Assembly (NCBI GenBank): GCA_028277985.1
Contig: JANQFG010000208.1
Location: 1-64,000 of the forward strand
Length of the DNA stretch: 64,000 bases
Direction of reading: 5' to 3'
Source: a bacterium
Lineage (GTDB): Bacteria > Desulfobacterota > DSWW01
Positions 43,716 through 51,708 of this stretch are shown piece by piece. Position numbers and translations under genes: made by a program. The notes under the pieces were generated by a model, which searched no databases, had not been told where the DNA came from, and saw only the letters and a program-made list of their open reading frames with translations. How positions within the stretch are numbered: position 1 is the first letter of the stretch; each line of letters starts with the position of its first letter.

Positions 43716-44594
43716 CTACGTGTCCTCGGCAGCTTCTTCGATCTCCCAGAAGGGAAAGAGCTTCCGTGCATTCGTCTTCAGTATCTTCGCCAGGGATTCC
43801 GGTTTCCATCCGAGCCCGATGAATGCCTCCAGGTGCTCAAGGGGACGCAGAATCGGGTAGTCCGTTCCGAAGAGGCATTTATCCTGAAGCAGGGTATTGG
43901 CGTGCTGTACCACTTGTGGAGGAATGTACTGCGGCTTCCAGCCGGACAGGTCGATATAGACATTCCCCTTGTGCATGGCCACGGACAGGAGCTCCTGCTC
44001 CCACGGCCATCCCGGGTGGGCCATGATGATGGTGAGCTCCGGGAAGTCGGCCGCTACATCGTCTATGTGGGGAATGGGACGAAGGTACTTGAGCTTGAGC
44101 CCCGAACCGCCCGGGTTGCCCGCCCCCATCCCGGTGTTGCCGGTGTGGGTAATGATCGGCACGCCCAGCTCGACGCACTTCTCCCAGAGGGGATAGAACT
44201 GCCGGTCGTTCAGGAAGAAACCCTGGCAGGCGGGCATGAGCTTGAGGCCCTTCAGGCCCAGGTCGAGCACTGCCCTTTCCAGCTCGGCGACGGCGACTCT
44301 GCCTTTCCAGGGATCCACACCCGCGAAGCCGATGAACCGGTCCGGGTATTGTCGGACCACCTCCGCGACCCGGTCGTTCGGAAGGGGGGGCAGGCCCGTG
44401 TTCGTCTCCGCGTCCCAGCCGAGCAGTATGCCTACGATGCCCGCTGCCTCGTACTCCGCGACCATCTCCTCGATGGTGAAGGTCCGCTTGTCGTTCCCGA
44501 AGAGCCTGAGGCCGGCCGCCATGTATTCACCACCTGCCCGGACCATGAAATCCTCCGTGGGCAGATGAACGTGAACATCAATGGCTCGAATCAT
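43716..44594 (-). CDS. amidohydrolase 2 family protein
   Basis: A 292-residue TIM-barrel metal enzyme. The metal and catalytic positions are HxH in AIDVHVHLP (residues 8-10), LKGLKLMPACQG, IITHTGNTG, IIMAHPGWPWEQE and FGTDYPIL. It is shorter than the amidohydrolase at 38593 and only distantly similar. It lies between the acyl-CoA ligase and thiolase genes. By family, hydrolysis or decarboxylation of a cyclic intermediate is plausible. Confidence 0.85.
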   Translation of the reverse strand: MIRAIDVHVHLPTEDFMVRAGGEYMAAGLRLFGNDKRTFTIEEMVAEYEAAGIVGILLGWDAETNTGLPPLPNDRVAEVVRQYPDRFIGFAGVDPWKGRVAVAELERAVLDLGLKGLKLMPACQGFFLNDRQFYPLWEKCVELGVPIITHTGNTGMGAGNPGGSGLKLKYLRPIPHIDDVAADFPELTIIMAHPGWPWEQELLSVAMHKGNVYIDLSGWKPQYIPPQVVQHANTLLQDKCLFGTDYPILRPLEHLEAFIGLGWKPESLAKILKTNARKLFPFWEIEEAAEDT

Positions 44595-44607
44595 CGAGAC
44601 TCCCCTC

Positions 44608-44694
44608 TTTCGGTTCGGTCCCTCAGATCGGTCAACAGAGCTCAGCGCAGCTTTCGGTCCCTTCGGGTTTGGCCCCTCAGACCGGTCAGTAGAG
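44608..44694. repeat. degenerate direct repeat at the end of the ligase gene
   Basis: TTTCGGTTCGGTCCCTCAGA at 44608 continues to ATCGGTCAACAGAG, and a diverged copy (TTGGCCCCTCAGACCGGTCA) covers 44661-44694. The second copy includes the stop codon of the acyl-CoA ligase, as if the gene end had been duplicated and decayed. Confidence 0.4.
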
Positions 44695-46236
44695 TTTGAT
44701 GCAATTGTCGATTGCCTCTTCCCGCAGCTTGAAACGCTGAACCCGCTCGGTCGCGGTCTTGGGCAGCTTGTCGCGAAACACCAGGTACCGGGGACGCATG
44801 AAGCGTGGAAGATTCTCCTGCGACCAGTCGTTGAATGCCTCTGCCGCCAGAGATTCCCCCTGCTTCAGGACGATGTGTGCGATGATCTCATCCTCTTTGA
44901 GGGCCTCCTTCTCCGGGGGCCTGTAGCCCACGATGGCGCATTCCGCCACATCCTCGTGCCCGTTGATCAAGTGCTCCACGTGCTCGGCGGAGACCATCTC
45001 GCCACGCACCCGAAAGGCGTCCTTCTTGCGGCCCACGAAGTGCAGATGCCCCTTCTCATCCAGGAGTCCGAGATCCCCTGTGTAGAGGTCCTCTCCCTGG
45101 ATCGTCTTTGCCGTTGCTTCCGGGTTCTTGTAGTACTCCCGCATGCGGACACCGCACTTGCACCGGCACACGATCTCGCCTGTTTCGCCCTGGGGAACGG
45201 GTTTCCCGCTATCGTCCAGGATGAGTACCTCGTCCGGGGGCTTCGGAATACCGTCCGAGCCCGGATAGATCTGGTCCGGGGGCACCTCGGTGATGAAGGG
45301 ATGCTCGGTCTGCCCGTAGAGGCTCTGGAACGAGAGGTTCGGCCACCGCTCCTTCATGGTCGCATAGAGCGCACCGAAGGTTCCGAGGATCTTGAGCTGC
45401 ACGCGGCTTTCGAACTCGCCCTTGTCCATCTTCATCAGGTTGATCGGCACCGTGCCGGTCCAGTGGTCCTGGGTGATCTTGTATTTCTCGATCGTCTCCC
45501 AGTAGTCCTCCGCGTGAAACCGGTCTTCCATGATCATGGTGCACTTGTGATAGAGGGTGCCCAACATGAGCAGGTAGGCCCACCCGTGGAAGAAGGGCAG
45601 GTACACGTGGATCCGGTGGTCGCTGTCCGTTTCCAGGGCCTCGAGCCCGCGGACCGCGGTCCGAATGTACGTGTTGTGGGTGTGCAGCACCCCTTTCGGA
45701 AAACCCGTAGTGCCGGAGGTGAAGATAATCATCGACTCGTCGTTCGGCTCTGCCGGGCTCTCGAAATCCTCCGACATGGCCTGGGATAATTCAGACAGCT
45801 GGTTGATCGGAAGGATCCGCACGGGCGTCTTCAACTTCTCGAGCACCGGGGCGACCGTGTCCGTGTAGCTATCCGATACACAGACAAAGGAGCTGTCCGA
45901 CGCCTCCACGATGTACTTGAGGCTCTCGCCCACGAGCATGCTGTTGATCGGCACCCAGACCGCGCCCACGTTGGTGATCGCCATGATGGTGTGCAGGAGC
46001 TCGGGGATGTTCTCCGACATGGTGCAGACCTTGTCCCCCTTCTTGACGCCGCACTCCTTCACGAGATAGTTGGAGATCCGGTTCACCTTCGCCTCGAATT
46101 CCCGGAAGGTTTCCTCGGAATTCCTCTGAACGTAGACCAGATACGTCTTGTCACCCGCAGCCTCGGTCGCCTCGCGCATCAGGTCCCGAGTCGTCATGTT
46201 GACATTTGTGATGTCCACACCGCCTGGATTTTTCAT
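44686..46236 (-). CDS. AMP-forming acyl-CoA ligase (CaiC-like)
   Basis: A 516-residue adenylate-forming ligase that activates a carboxylic acid with ATP and CoA. The P-loop-like motif MIIFTSGTTGFPKGVLHTH, the A5 segment QSLYGQTEH, GDLGLLDEKGHLHFVGRKKD and the C-terminal LPKTATERVQRFKL are present. At the last site the usual Gly-Lys is Glu-Arg, so the adenylation Lys is replaced by Arg, a form seen in some CaiC-like proteins. The ATG directly follows the stop of the acyl-CoA dehydrogenase, which indicates coupling. It should supply the operon's CoA substrate. Confidence 0.9.
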   Translation of the reverse strand: MKNPGGVDITNVNMTTRDLMREATEAAGDKTYLVYVQRNSEETFREFEAKVNRISNYLVKECGVKKGDKVCTMSENIPELLHTIMAITNVGAVWVPINSMLVGESLKYIVEASDSSFVCVSDSYTDTVAPVLEKLKTPVRILPINQLSELSQAMSEDFESPAEPNDESMIIFTSGTTGFPKGVLHTHNTYIRTAVRGLEALETDSDHRIHVYLPFFHGWAYLLMLGTLYHKCTMIMEDRFHAEDYWETIEKYKITQDHWTGTVPINLMKMDKGEFESRVQLKILGTFGALYATMKERWPNLSFQSLYGQTEHPFITEVPPDQIYPGSDGIPKPPDEVLILDDSGKPVPQGETGEIVCRCKCGVRMREYYKNPEATAKTIQGEDLYTGDLGLLDEKGHLHFVGRKKDAFRVRGEMVSAEHVEHLINGHEDVAECAIVGYRPPEKEALKEDEIIAHIVLKQGESLAAEAFNDWSQENLPRFMRPRYLVFRDKLPKTATERVQRFKLREEAIDNCIKLY

Positions 46237-47385
46237 CTACCTGCACCCCATTGCACGGGAGATAACGATCTTGCACACTTCGGTCGTTCCTTCGCCGATG
46301 GTCAGGATCTTTGCATTCTGGTAGAGCCGGGAAATCGGGTACTCCTTCATGAAGCCGTACCCTCCGTGGATCTGGAATCCCATGTCCACGTTCTTGACTG
46401 CGTTCTCGCTCGCCACGAGCTTGGCCATGGTCGCTTCCGTGTCGTGGGGCAGGCCCTGATCCTTCAGGGTAACCGCCTTCCAGGTCATGAGGCGGGAAAG
46501 CTCGGTGTTGACATTCATGTCGGCAAGCATGAACGCAACGGCCTGGAACGAGGCGATGGGTTTACCGAACTGGACCCGCTGCTGAGCGTATTCGAGGGAG
46601 TAGTCCACGGCAGCCTGGCAAACACCCGTGCCGATGGCGCCGAAATCGATGCGGCCCAGGTTCAGGCCGTGCAGCGCCTGGGCGAGCCCTTTGCCTTCGT
46701 CCCCGATCAGGTTCTCTACCGGAACTCGGCAATCCTCGAACATCAGCTCACGGGTATCCATGATGTTCCACCCCACCTTCTGGAACTTGTTGCCGATGAT
46801 GAAACCGGGGGTGCCCTTCGGAACCAGGATACTGCTGATCTCTTTTCTTCCCTTCTCGTTCTCTCCCGTGACGCACATGAGGACCACGCCCAGGCTGTTG
46901 TCCACCCCGGCGTTGGTGATGAAGATCTTGGTGCCGTTGATCACCCACTCATCACCGTCACGGACCGCACGGGTCTGCACGCCGCCGGCGTCCGAGCCTG
47001 CGTTCGCCTCGGTCAGCGCAAAGGCGCCCATCTTCTCACCGCTGGCCAGCATGGGGAGATACGTCTTCTTCTGCGTGTCCGTTCCAAACTGCATGAACAT
47101 GTCGCAGATGATGTTGTGCACCTGGTAGGACGTGGCAAAGGCGTCGTCCGCACGGGCGAACTCCTCCATGATCAGGATGGAGTCGAAGTAGCTCATGGCG
47201 CCACCGCCGAACTCCTCCGGCACGATCACGGCCGTGTACCCGAGCTCGGACATCTGGTTCCAGATGTGGTAGGGCCACTTGCCCGTCTCCTGCCCTTCCT
47301 CTGCATAGGCGGCGATGTTCTCTTGCGCGAACTTGTGAGCCGAGTCCTTGATCATCTGTTGTTCTTCGTTCAGGGTGAAATCCAT
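46237..47385 (-). CDS. acyl-CoA dehydrogenase
   Basis: A 382-residue flavoprotein of the standard acyl-CoA dehydrogenase length. FALTEANAGSDAGG (FAD contact), WVINGTKIFITNAGV, QIHGGYGFMKEYPISR and the catalytic Glu in TIGEGTTEV are all present. It is the first gene of its operon, 180 bases downstream of a TetR-box promoter, and is followed without gap by the ligase gene. It likely dehydrogenates the CoA ester made by that ligase. Confidence 0.93.
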   Translation of the reverse strand: MDFTLNEEQQMIKDSAHKFAQENIAAYAEEGQETGKWPYHIWNQMSELGYTAVIVPEEFGGGAMSYFDSILIMEEFARADDAFATSYQVHNIICDMFMQFGTDTQKKTYLPMLASGEKMGAFALTEANAGSDAGGVQTRAVRDGDEWVINGTKIFITNAGVDNSLGVVLMCVTGENEKGRKEISSILVPKGTPGFIIGNKFQKVGWNIMDTRELMFEDCRVPVENLIGDEGKGLAQALHGLNLGRIDFGAIGTGVCQAAVDYSLEYAQQRVQFGKPIASFQAVAFMLADMNVNTELSRLMTWKAVTLKDQGLPHDTEATMAKLVASENAVKNVDMGFQIHGGYGFMKEYPISRLYQNAKILTIGEGTTEVCKIVISRAMGCR

Positions 47386-47567
47386 GGCAAACCTCCCTTA
47401 AGATCTACGCGTCAGATCTCTTTAGAGTTCGATGTGTTAGGGTCAAAAAGGTCGACATTGGTTGAGGGCCGTCCGTATAGAGACGTCTCGAATGAGAGCG
47501 AAAGACCTGCGCGGGTTGTGAGGATGTGCGAACCATAGGGACCCTGGCCGTCAGTAAACAAAACCTT

Positions 47568-47579
47568 CCAACCGGTCGG
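47568..47579. promoter_or_regulatory. TetR-type operator at the dehydrogenase-ligase-thiolase promoter
   Basis: CCAACCGGTCGG followed by TTTG, directly downstream of the minus-strand -10 box. One mismatch from the perfect palindrome at 27522. Confidence 0.7.
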
Positions 47580-47587
47580 TTTGTTAA

Positions 47588-47616
47588 TTAGTAGCATGTC
47601 TCCGAACCCCTGTCAA
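47588..47616 (-). promoter_or_regulatory. promoter of dehydrogenase-ligase-thiolase operon
   Basis: On the minus strand TTGACA (47616-47611), a 17-base spacer and TACTAA (47593-47588), with the operator next to it. Confidence 0.6.
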
Positions 47617-47740
47617 TGAAAAAAACAGGGTTCCAAGATCAGGGGTCAGGGATCAGGCCACACCGCCGTTCCCGGCCCGCGGAGAAGAGGAAGAGAAGAA
47701 GTCGGGGACGACCACTGAACGCACATCTTCGGGACTCACT

Positions 47741-47801
47741 CCCCAAAATCGGGGACAGCCACTAATTAGCTGAGAAATTGGTGGCTGTCCCCCATTTGGG
47801 G
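47741..47801. repeat. palindromic repeat GGGGACAGCCAC, copy 1
   Basis: CCCCAAAATCGGGGACAGCC and its complement bound a 61-base palindrome whose centre is TAATTAGCTGAGAAATT. Nearly identical to copy 2 at 47832-47887. Outer CCCC/GGGG ends add a second, shorter stem. Confidence 0.75.
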
Positions 47802-47831
47802 AAACGAAATCACCTAAAATCCAGCACTTAC

Positions 47832-47887
47832 AAATCGGGGACAGCCACTAATTAGCAGAGAAATCGGTGGCTGTCCCCAATTTGGGG
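47832..47887. repeat. palindromic repeat GGGGACAGCCAC, copy 2
   Basis: Same unit as copy 1 in the same orientation, with one deleted T and a few substitutions (AATTAGCAGAGAAATC in the centre). The two copies are 30 bases apart. Confidence 0.75.
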
Positions 47888-47946
47888 AGGGCTGGAGGAG
47901 CCCTTTAACGATCTGCAATCTACATCCCCGACCTTGTCGTCCGGGG

Positions 47947-49017
47947 CTAGAGCAGTCCCTTCACGATCTGGACGGCGCCGGCAATCTGCTCCCGGTCGTC
48001 ATCCAAACCGGCCGCCTGGCCCGGAAGCTTTTCTCCCAAGGCCATCCGGGCGAGGTTGGTCAGGAAGATCGGCTCCAGGCCGGCCCGATCCGCCTCCTCC
48101 CGCATCTGGAGGGCACAGAAGGGACACATGAAGACCATCGCTTTGGCGCCGTGATCCAGTGCGTCCTGGATGTTTTTCGTCTTGTAGGCCTCTCCGGTCT
48201 CGTTACCGAGGTGGGGCGATACCGGGGAGCTGCAGCAGAGGGCGTTCTTCCGGTCGTAGGCCCGGTCGACCCGATCGACGCCCATGATCTGGAAAAGCTC
48301 GTCCAGGTGCTGATCGATCCAGGGGGTGTACCGGTTGGAGCAGGGCTGCTGGTAGGCGACCTTCAGGCCGAGAGGACGGACCTTGTCGGCGTTCGCCTTC
48401 AGGTAGTCCCGAAGATATTCGATGTAGTGGATGACCTTGAAAGGAACGTGGATCCCGTACTCGAGGGCCTTCGTCGTGTAGGCAGCGTAGCAGTCGTCGT
48501 GAAACATGACGATCTCGTCGAAACCTGTCTCTGCCAGGGCATCCACCTTCGTCTGGAGGGTCTTCTTCAGGGGCGCCTCCTTTCCCACGTGGATCCAGGC
48601 CAGCATGCTCTCGTATGCACCGCCACGCAGGTAGGTACACCCTTCGAAGATCTCTCCTTCGAACAGATGGGGGATCACCTCTACGACACATGCGTTGATC
48701 ACCGGTTTGCCCGCCTCGCCATGCGCGATCTCGCCGGGTGACTGGTCGATCGTCTCCACCAGCTGGTAGTAGGTGGGAGTCGTCTCATAGACGCCCGTCC
48801 GCTCCTGGCACTGAAGGATCAGATCAAAGGGGTTGGCGCCTTTGTCGCAGTAAACGTTGCAGCCCGCACAGGTCACACACTCGGTGAGAATCTCGGCGGT
48901 CTCCCCCTGCGTAAGCCTTCGGATCTGCTCTCCGCCGCTCTTCTGGTCATAGTCCGTGTACTTGCACAGGTCCAGGCAGTCGCCGCAGTAGTCGCACTTC
49001 GCCAGATTGAATGCCAT
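47947..49017 (-). CDS. HdrD/HdrB-like FeS oxidoreductase
   Basis: A 356-residue cytosolic FeS protein. Two N-terminal [4Fe-4S]-type motifs are seen (CDYCGDCLDLC at residues 8-18 and CVTCAGCNVYC around 47-57). CCG-type domains follow, with MFHDDCYAAY, QQPCSNRYTPW, LCCSSPVSP and CPFCALQMREE, similar to the cluster-binding cysteines of heterodisulfide reductase HdrB/HdrD. The first CCG repeat is incomplete, so the non-cubane site may be single. It is the last gene of the OYE/GltD-FrhB operon and is a likely electron partner of the fusion protein. Confidence 0.8.
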   Translation of the reverse strand: MAFNLAKCDYCGDCLDLCKYTDYDQKSGGEQIRRLTQGETAEILTECVTCAGCNVYCDKGANPFDLILQCQERTGVYETTPTYYQLVETIDQSPGEIAHGEAGKPVINACVVEVIPHLFEGEIFEGCTYLRGGAYESMLAWIHVGKEAPLKKTLQTKVDALAETGFDEIVMFHDDCYAAYTTKALEYGIHVPFKVIHYIEYLRDYLKANADKVRPLGLKVAYQQPCSNRYTPWIDQHLDELFQIMGVDRVDRAYDRKNALCCSSPVSPHLGNETGEAYKTKNIQDALDHGAKAMVFMCPFCALQMREEADRAGLEPIFLTNLARMALGEKLPGQAAGLDDDREQIAGAVQIVKGLL

Positions 49018-49071
49018 GATTTATTCTCCTTGTTCAGAGGTGACTCGAAACACCGTCCGGCCCACTTCCTC

Positions 49072-51639
49072 CTAAAAGAACGGGAAATTGCCGTAATTCG
49101 GAAGAGGCAGTCCGAGCTTCATCGCCTCCTGGATTCGAGGAATATTGCCCACTTTCTTGATAATGAACCCGAGGTTGCCTGCGACGGCGTCCTCGGTCAC
49201 CGGTTCGGCCTCCAGGTACCCGTCGGCCAGCGCCCCGGAGAACAGGGTTTCCCCGAGCTCGGTGCGGACAACCGTATGAGACCGCTTGGACCCCTGTTTG
49301 TGGAATCCGGTCTCATCCACTTCGTCTCCGCTCGAAATGTCCGACACCTCGTTGGCCCAGTCGTAGCAGATCCGGCAACGGGGGTGATCGTAGATGGCCC
49401 CCAGGATCACATATTCATTGAGCAGGGGCATGCAGCGTTTCTCGCCGTCCTTGGTGACAGCACAGAACTGGCCCGGGAACGGGATCTCGCTCGTGTCCCG
49501 CCATCCGACCGAGGCGATCTGGTCGGCCTGCAGGCCCAGGGCCTGAATCATCGTGTCCGTTCCATCGGGGTAGAAGTTGAAAGCGCAGTTGTGTCCGATG
49601 GCGTAACGGATCCTGCTTCCGATTCGAGTCCGCAAATACTTGTTCGGGCTCGTTTGGATCTTCCGAACTGCGTGAATGTGGCACGGGCTGCCCACCACGG
49701 CCAGCCTCTCGATTCCCTTTTCGACGACCGCCTGCGTGAGAATCGACAGGAGGCCGCCTGGAACGAGCATGTACTTGGTCTTCTGGCTCTTCGGGAGCTC
49801 CTCCGGCCCCGTGATGAGCGCGGGGGCCGACCTCAGCGGATCTGTCTCGCTCATGGTCGTCACCAGCGCCCCATCGATGAGATCCTTGTCAAAGGCATAC
49901 TTGAGCAGGGCCGTGATCACGCCGCCGCTGGTTCCGTTCTCCCGGATCGCAGGGTCCGCCGCGTTTGCCGCATGACAGGCGATGTGGATCCCGATGCGTT
50001 TTTCCTCCGGCTTTCGATCACGCCCGGATATCTTCTGATCCAGCTCCTGGATGTTGATCTCCTTGCCCGGGCAGGCCTGGTAGCAGCTGCCGCAGCCACC
50101 GCAGGTACCGGTAAGCTCCGGGATCACACCGTTCATCGTGACCGAGCCGTTCGGGCACACGCCGATGCAGGCGCCGCAGGCCGTACACAACCCCTTGCTG
50201 ATCACCTCTCCGTAGAGCAGGCTCGAGAAGTTCCCGCACTGGAGGCAGCGGGTCGCCTCGTCCACGGCCGTCTCGGTGGAGAAGCCGAGTTCGATGGGGA
50301 GAAAGTTCCCTTTCCGATGCTCCAATGGCAGTTCGGGCATGGGGTGACGCCCATGCCGGTTCCGGATGTCTTTCGGCAGTTCCGGTGCATGACGGATCAC
50401 CTCCACCGGTTCCACCTGGGTCCCACGCAGGTGCGCGTCCATGTGAGCCGCCGCCCTCTTGCCGGCACCGATCGCCTCCACCACGCTCGATGTGCCCGTC
50501 ACCACATCTCCACCGGCAAACACATCCGGCCGGCCGGTCCCCAGGGTCGCGGGATCTACCGAGATCATGCCCCACCGGGAGACCTCGATTCCTTCCGGCC
50601 ACTCCAGGTCGCCGGGCTCTTCGCCGATAGCAACCACAGCAGTGTCCACGTCGATGAGGAATTCCGAACCGGCAATCGGCACGGGCATCTTTCGGCCGAG
50701 ATCGTCCGGCGCACCCTGCCGGGTTCTCACCAGCTCCACCTGCCGGATCCGACCGTTGTCCCCGAGGAAGCGGGTCGGCGTGACAGAGAACTGAAACGCC
50801 GCACCTTCCATTTCCGCCTGCCTGAGGTCTTCCGGCTCGGCCGGGGATTCCTTTCTTGGCAGGATCGAAAAGGCCTGGACATCCGCCCCGAGCCGCAGGG
50901 CGACCCTGGAGGCCTCCACGGCAGCATTTCCGCCGCCTATGATCGCGACCGTCTTGCCGGGATTCGAAGACTCATCCAGGCTGGAGCCCCGCAGGAAGTC
51001 GAGGGCATAGACCACGCCGTCGAGATCTTCACCCGGAATCCCCAGGGTACGGTTTCGGTGCACACCGATCGCGATGAACAATGCCTTGTAGCCGTCCGCC
51101 TTCAGGTCGTCCAGGGTGAAGTCTTTTCCGAGAGCGGCACCCGTTCGAATCTCCACTCCCAGGCCGCGGATGTAGTCGATGTCCGCCTCCAACTCTTCCC
51201 GGGGCAGCCTGAAGGCAGGGATACAGCCGCGCAGCTTCCCTCCTGCCTGGTCCGTGGACTCGAAGACCGTCACGGGATACCCCTTCAACGCCATGAAATA
51301 GGCGGCGGACAACCCGGCGGGACCGGAACCGATGACCGCAATCTTCTCGTCGTGCTCCACGGGAACCGGCTCAGACCTGAAGACGCCTGCCTCGATTCCC
51401 TGCTGGGCGGCGTACAGCTTGAGTGCATTGATGGCCACGGGCTGATCGATGCGGCCCCGCTCGCACTCGGCCTCGCAGGGGTGCATACACACCCTTCCGC
51501 ATACACACGGGAACGGGTTATCCTCGCGGATCACGGCCAGTGCTTCCTCCACCTGACCGTCGGCGATGTGCGAGATGTACCCCTGGACGTTGATGCCTGC
51601 CGGGCAGGCTACGCGACACGGCGGTGCTAGCTTGTACAT
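49072..51639 (-). CDS. GltD-ferredoxin-FrhB fusion flavo-iron-sulfur oxidoreductase
   Basis: An 855-residue, three-part fusion. Residues 1-465 are a GltD-like NAD(P)H-binding FeS flavoprotein: N-terminal cysteines (CVCGRVCMHPCEAEC), FAD site IAVIGSGPAGLSAAY, NAD(P) site VAIIGGGNAAVEASRVAL, second FAD contact PDVFAGGDVVTG. Residues 485-525 hold two [4Fe-4S] motifs (CTACGACIGVCP and CGGCGSCYQACP). Residues 550-855 match FrhB/FpoF-type proteins (SGGVITALLKYAF, VGSPCHIHAV, CRICYDWANEVSDISSGD), which bind flavin and exchange electrons with F420 or ferredoxin. It sits between an OYE reductase and an HdrD-like gene, suggesting one electron-transfer complex. Electron bifurcation is possible but unproven. 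Confidence 0.88.
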   Translation of the reverse strand: MYKLAPPCRVACPAGINVQGYISHIADGQVEEALAVIREDNPFPCVCGRVCMHPCEAECERGRIDQPVAINALKLYAAQQGIEAGVFRSEPVPVEHDEKIAVIGSGPAGLSAAYFMALKGYPVTVFESTDQAGGKLRGCIPAFRLPREELEADIDYIRGLGVEIRTGAALGKDFTLDDLKADGYKALFIAIGVHRNRTLGIPGEDLDGVVYALDFLRGSSLDESSNPGKTVAIIGGGNAAVEASRVALRLGADVQAFSILPRKESPAEPEDLRQAEMEGAAFQFSVTPTRFLGDNGRIRQVELVRTRQGAPDDLGRKMPVPIAGSEFLIDVDTAVVAIGEEPGDLEWPEGIEVSRWGMISVDPATLGTGRPDVFAGGDVVTGTSSVVEAIGAGKRAAAHMDAHLRGTQVEPVEVIRHAPELPKDIRNRHGRHPMPELPLEHRKGNFLPIELGFSTETAVDEATRCLQCGNFSSLLYGEVISKGLCTACGACIGVCPNGSVTMNGVIPELTGTCGGCGSCYQACPGKEINIQELDQKISGRDRKPEEKRIGIHIACHAANAADPAIRENGTSGGVITALLKYAFDKDLIDGALVTTMSETDPLRSAPALITGPEELPKSQKTKYMLVPGGLLSILTQAVVEKGIERLAVVGSPCHIHAVRKIQTSPNKYLRTRIGSRIRYAIGHNCAFNFYPDGTDTMIQALGLQADQIASVGWRDTSEIPFPGQFCAVTKDGEKRCMPLLNEYVILGAIYDHPRCRICYDWANEVSDISSGDEVDETGFHKQGSKRSHTVVRTELGETLFSGALADGYLEAEPVTEDAVAGNLGFIIKKVGNIPRIQEAMKLGLPLPNYGNFPFF

Positions 51640-51708
51640 CCTTTCTTCTCCTTATGAGGACGGCCCTACCCGGCAGCCCCTCTGGATCGGGCCATCGCTT
51701 CTCTTTGC

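Larger units (their letters stand above)
47386..47946. other. intergenic region with promoter and palindromic repeats
   Basis: About 560 bases without a credible gene. 47568-47616 holds the TetR box and promoter of the dehydrogenase operon. 47643-47660 has a lone GGGGTCAGGGATCAGG end of the GGGGTCAG family. 47704-47720 (GGGGACGACCACTGAA) looks like a decayed copy of the two palindromes at 47741 and 47832. Confidence 0.6.

Noticed and set aside
47741..47887. CRISPR array formed by the two GGGGACAGCCAC units
   Set aside because: Only two intact copies, each a long palindrome with a single 30-base gap, and no cas genes are present.
49030..51630. 866-codon open frame on the plus strand, and similar long plus-strand frames at 28171-29895, 31061-33022 and 51793-53931
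   Set aside because: They lie antisense to clearly conserved genes, are rich in His, Arg, Pro and Asp, and show no family motifs; they arise from high G+C codon bias.
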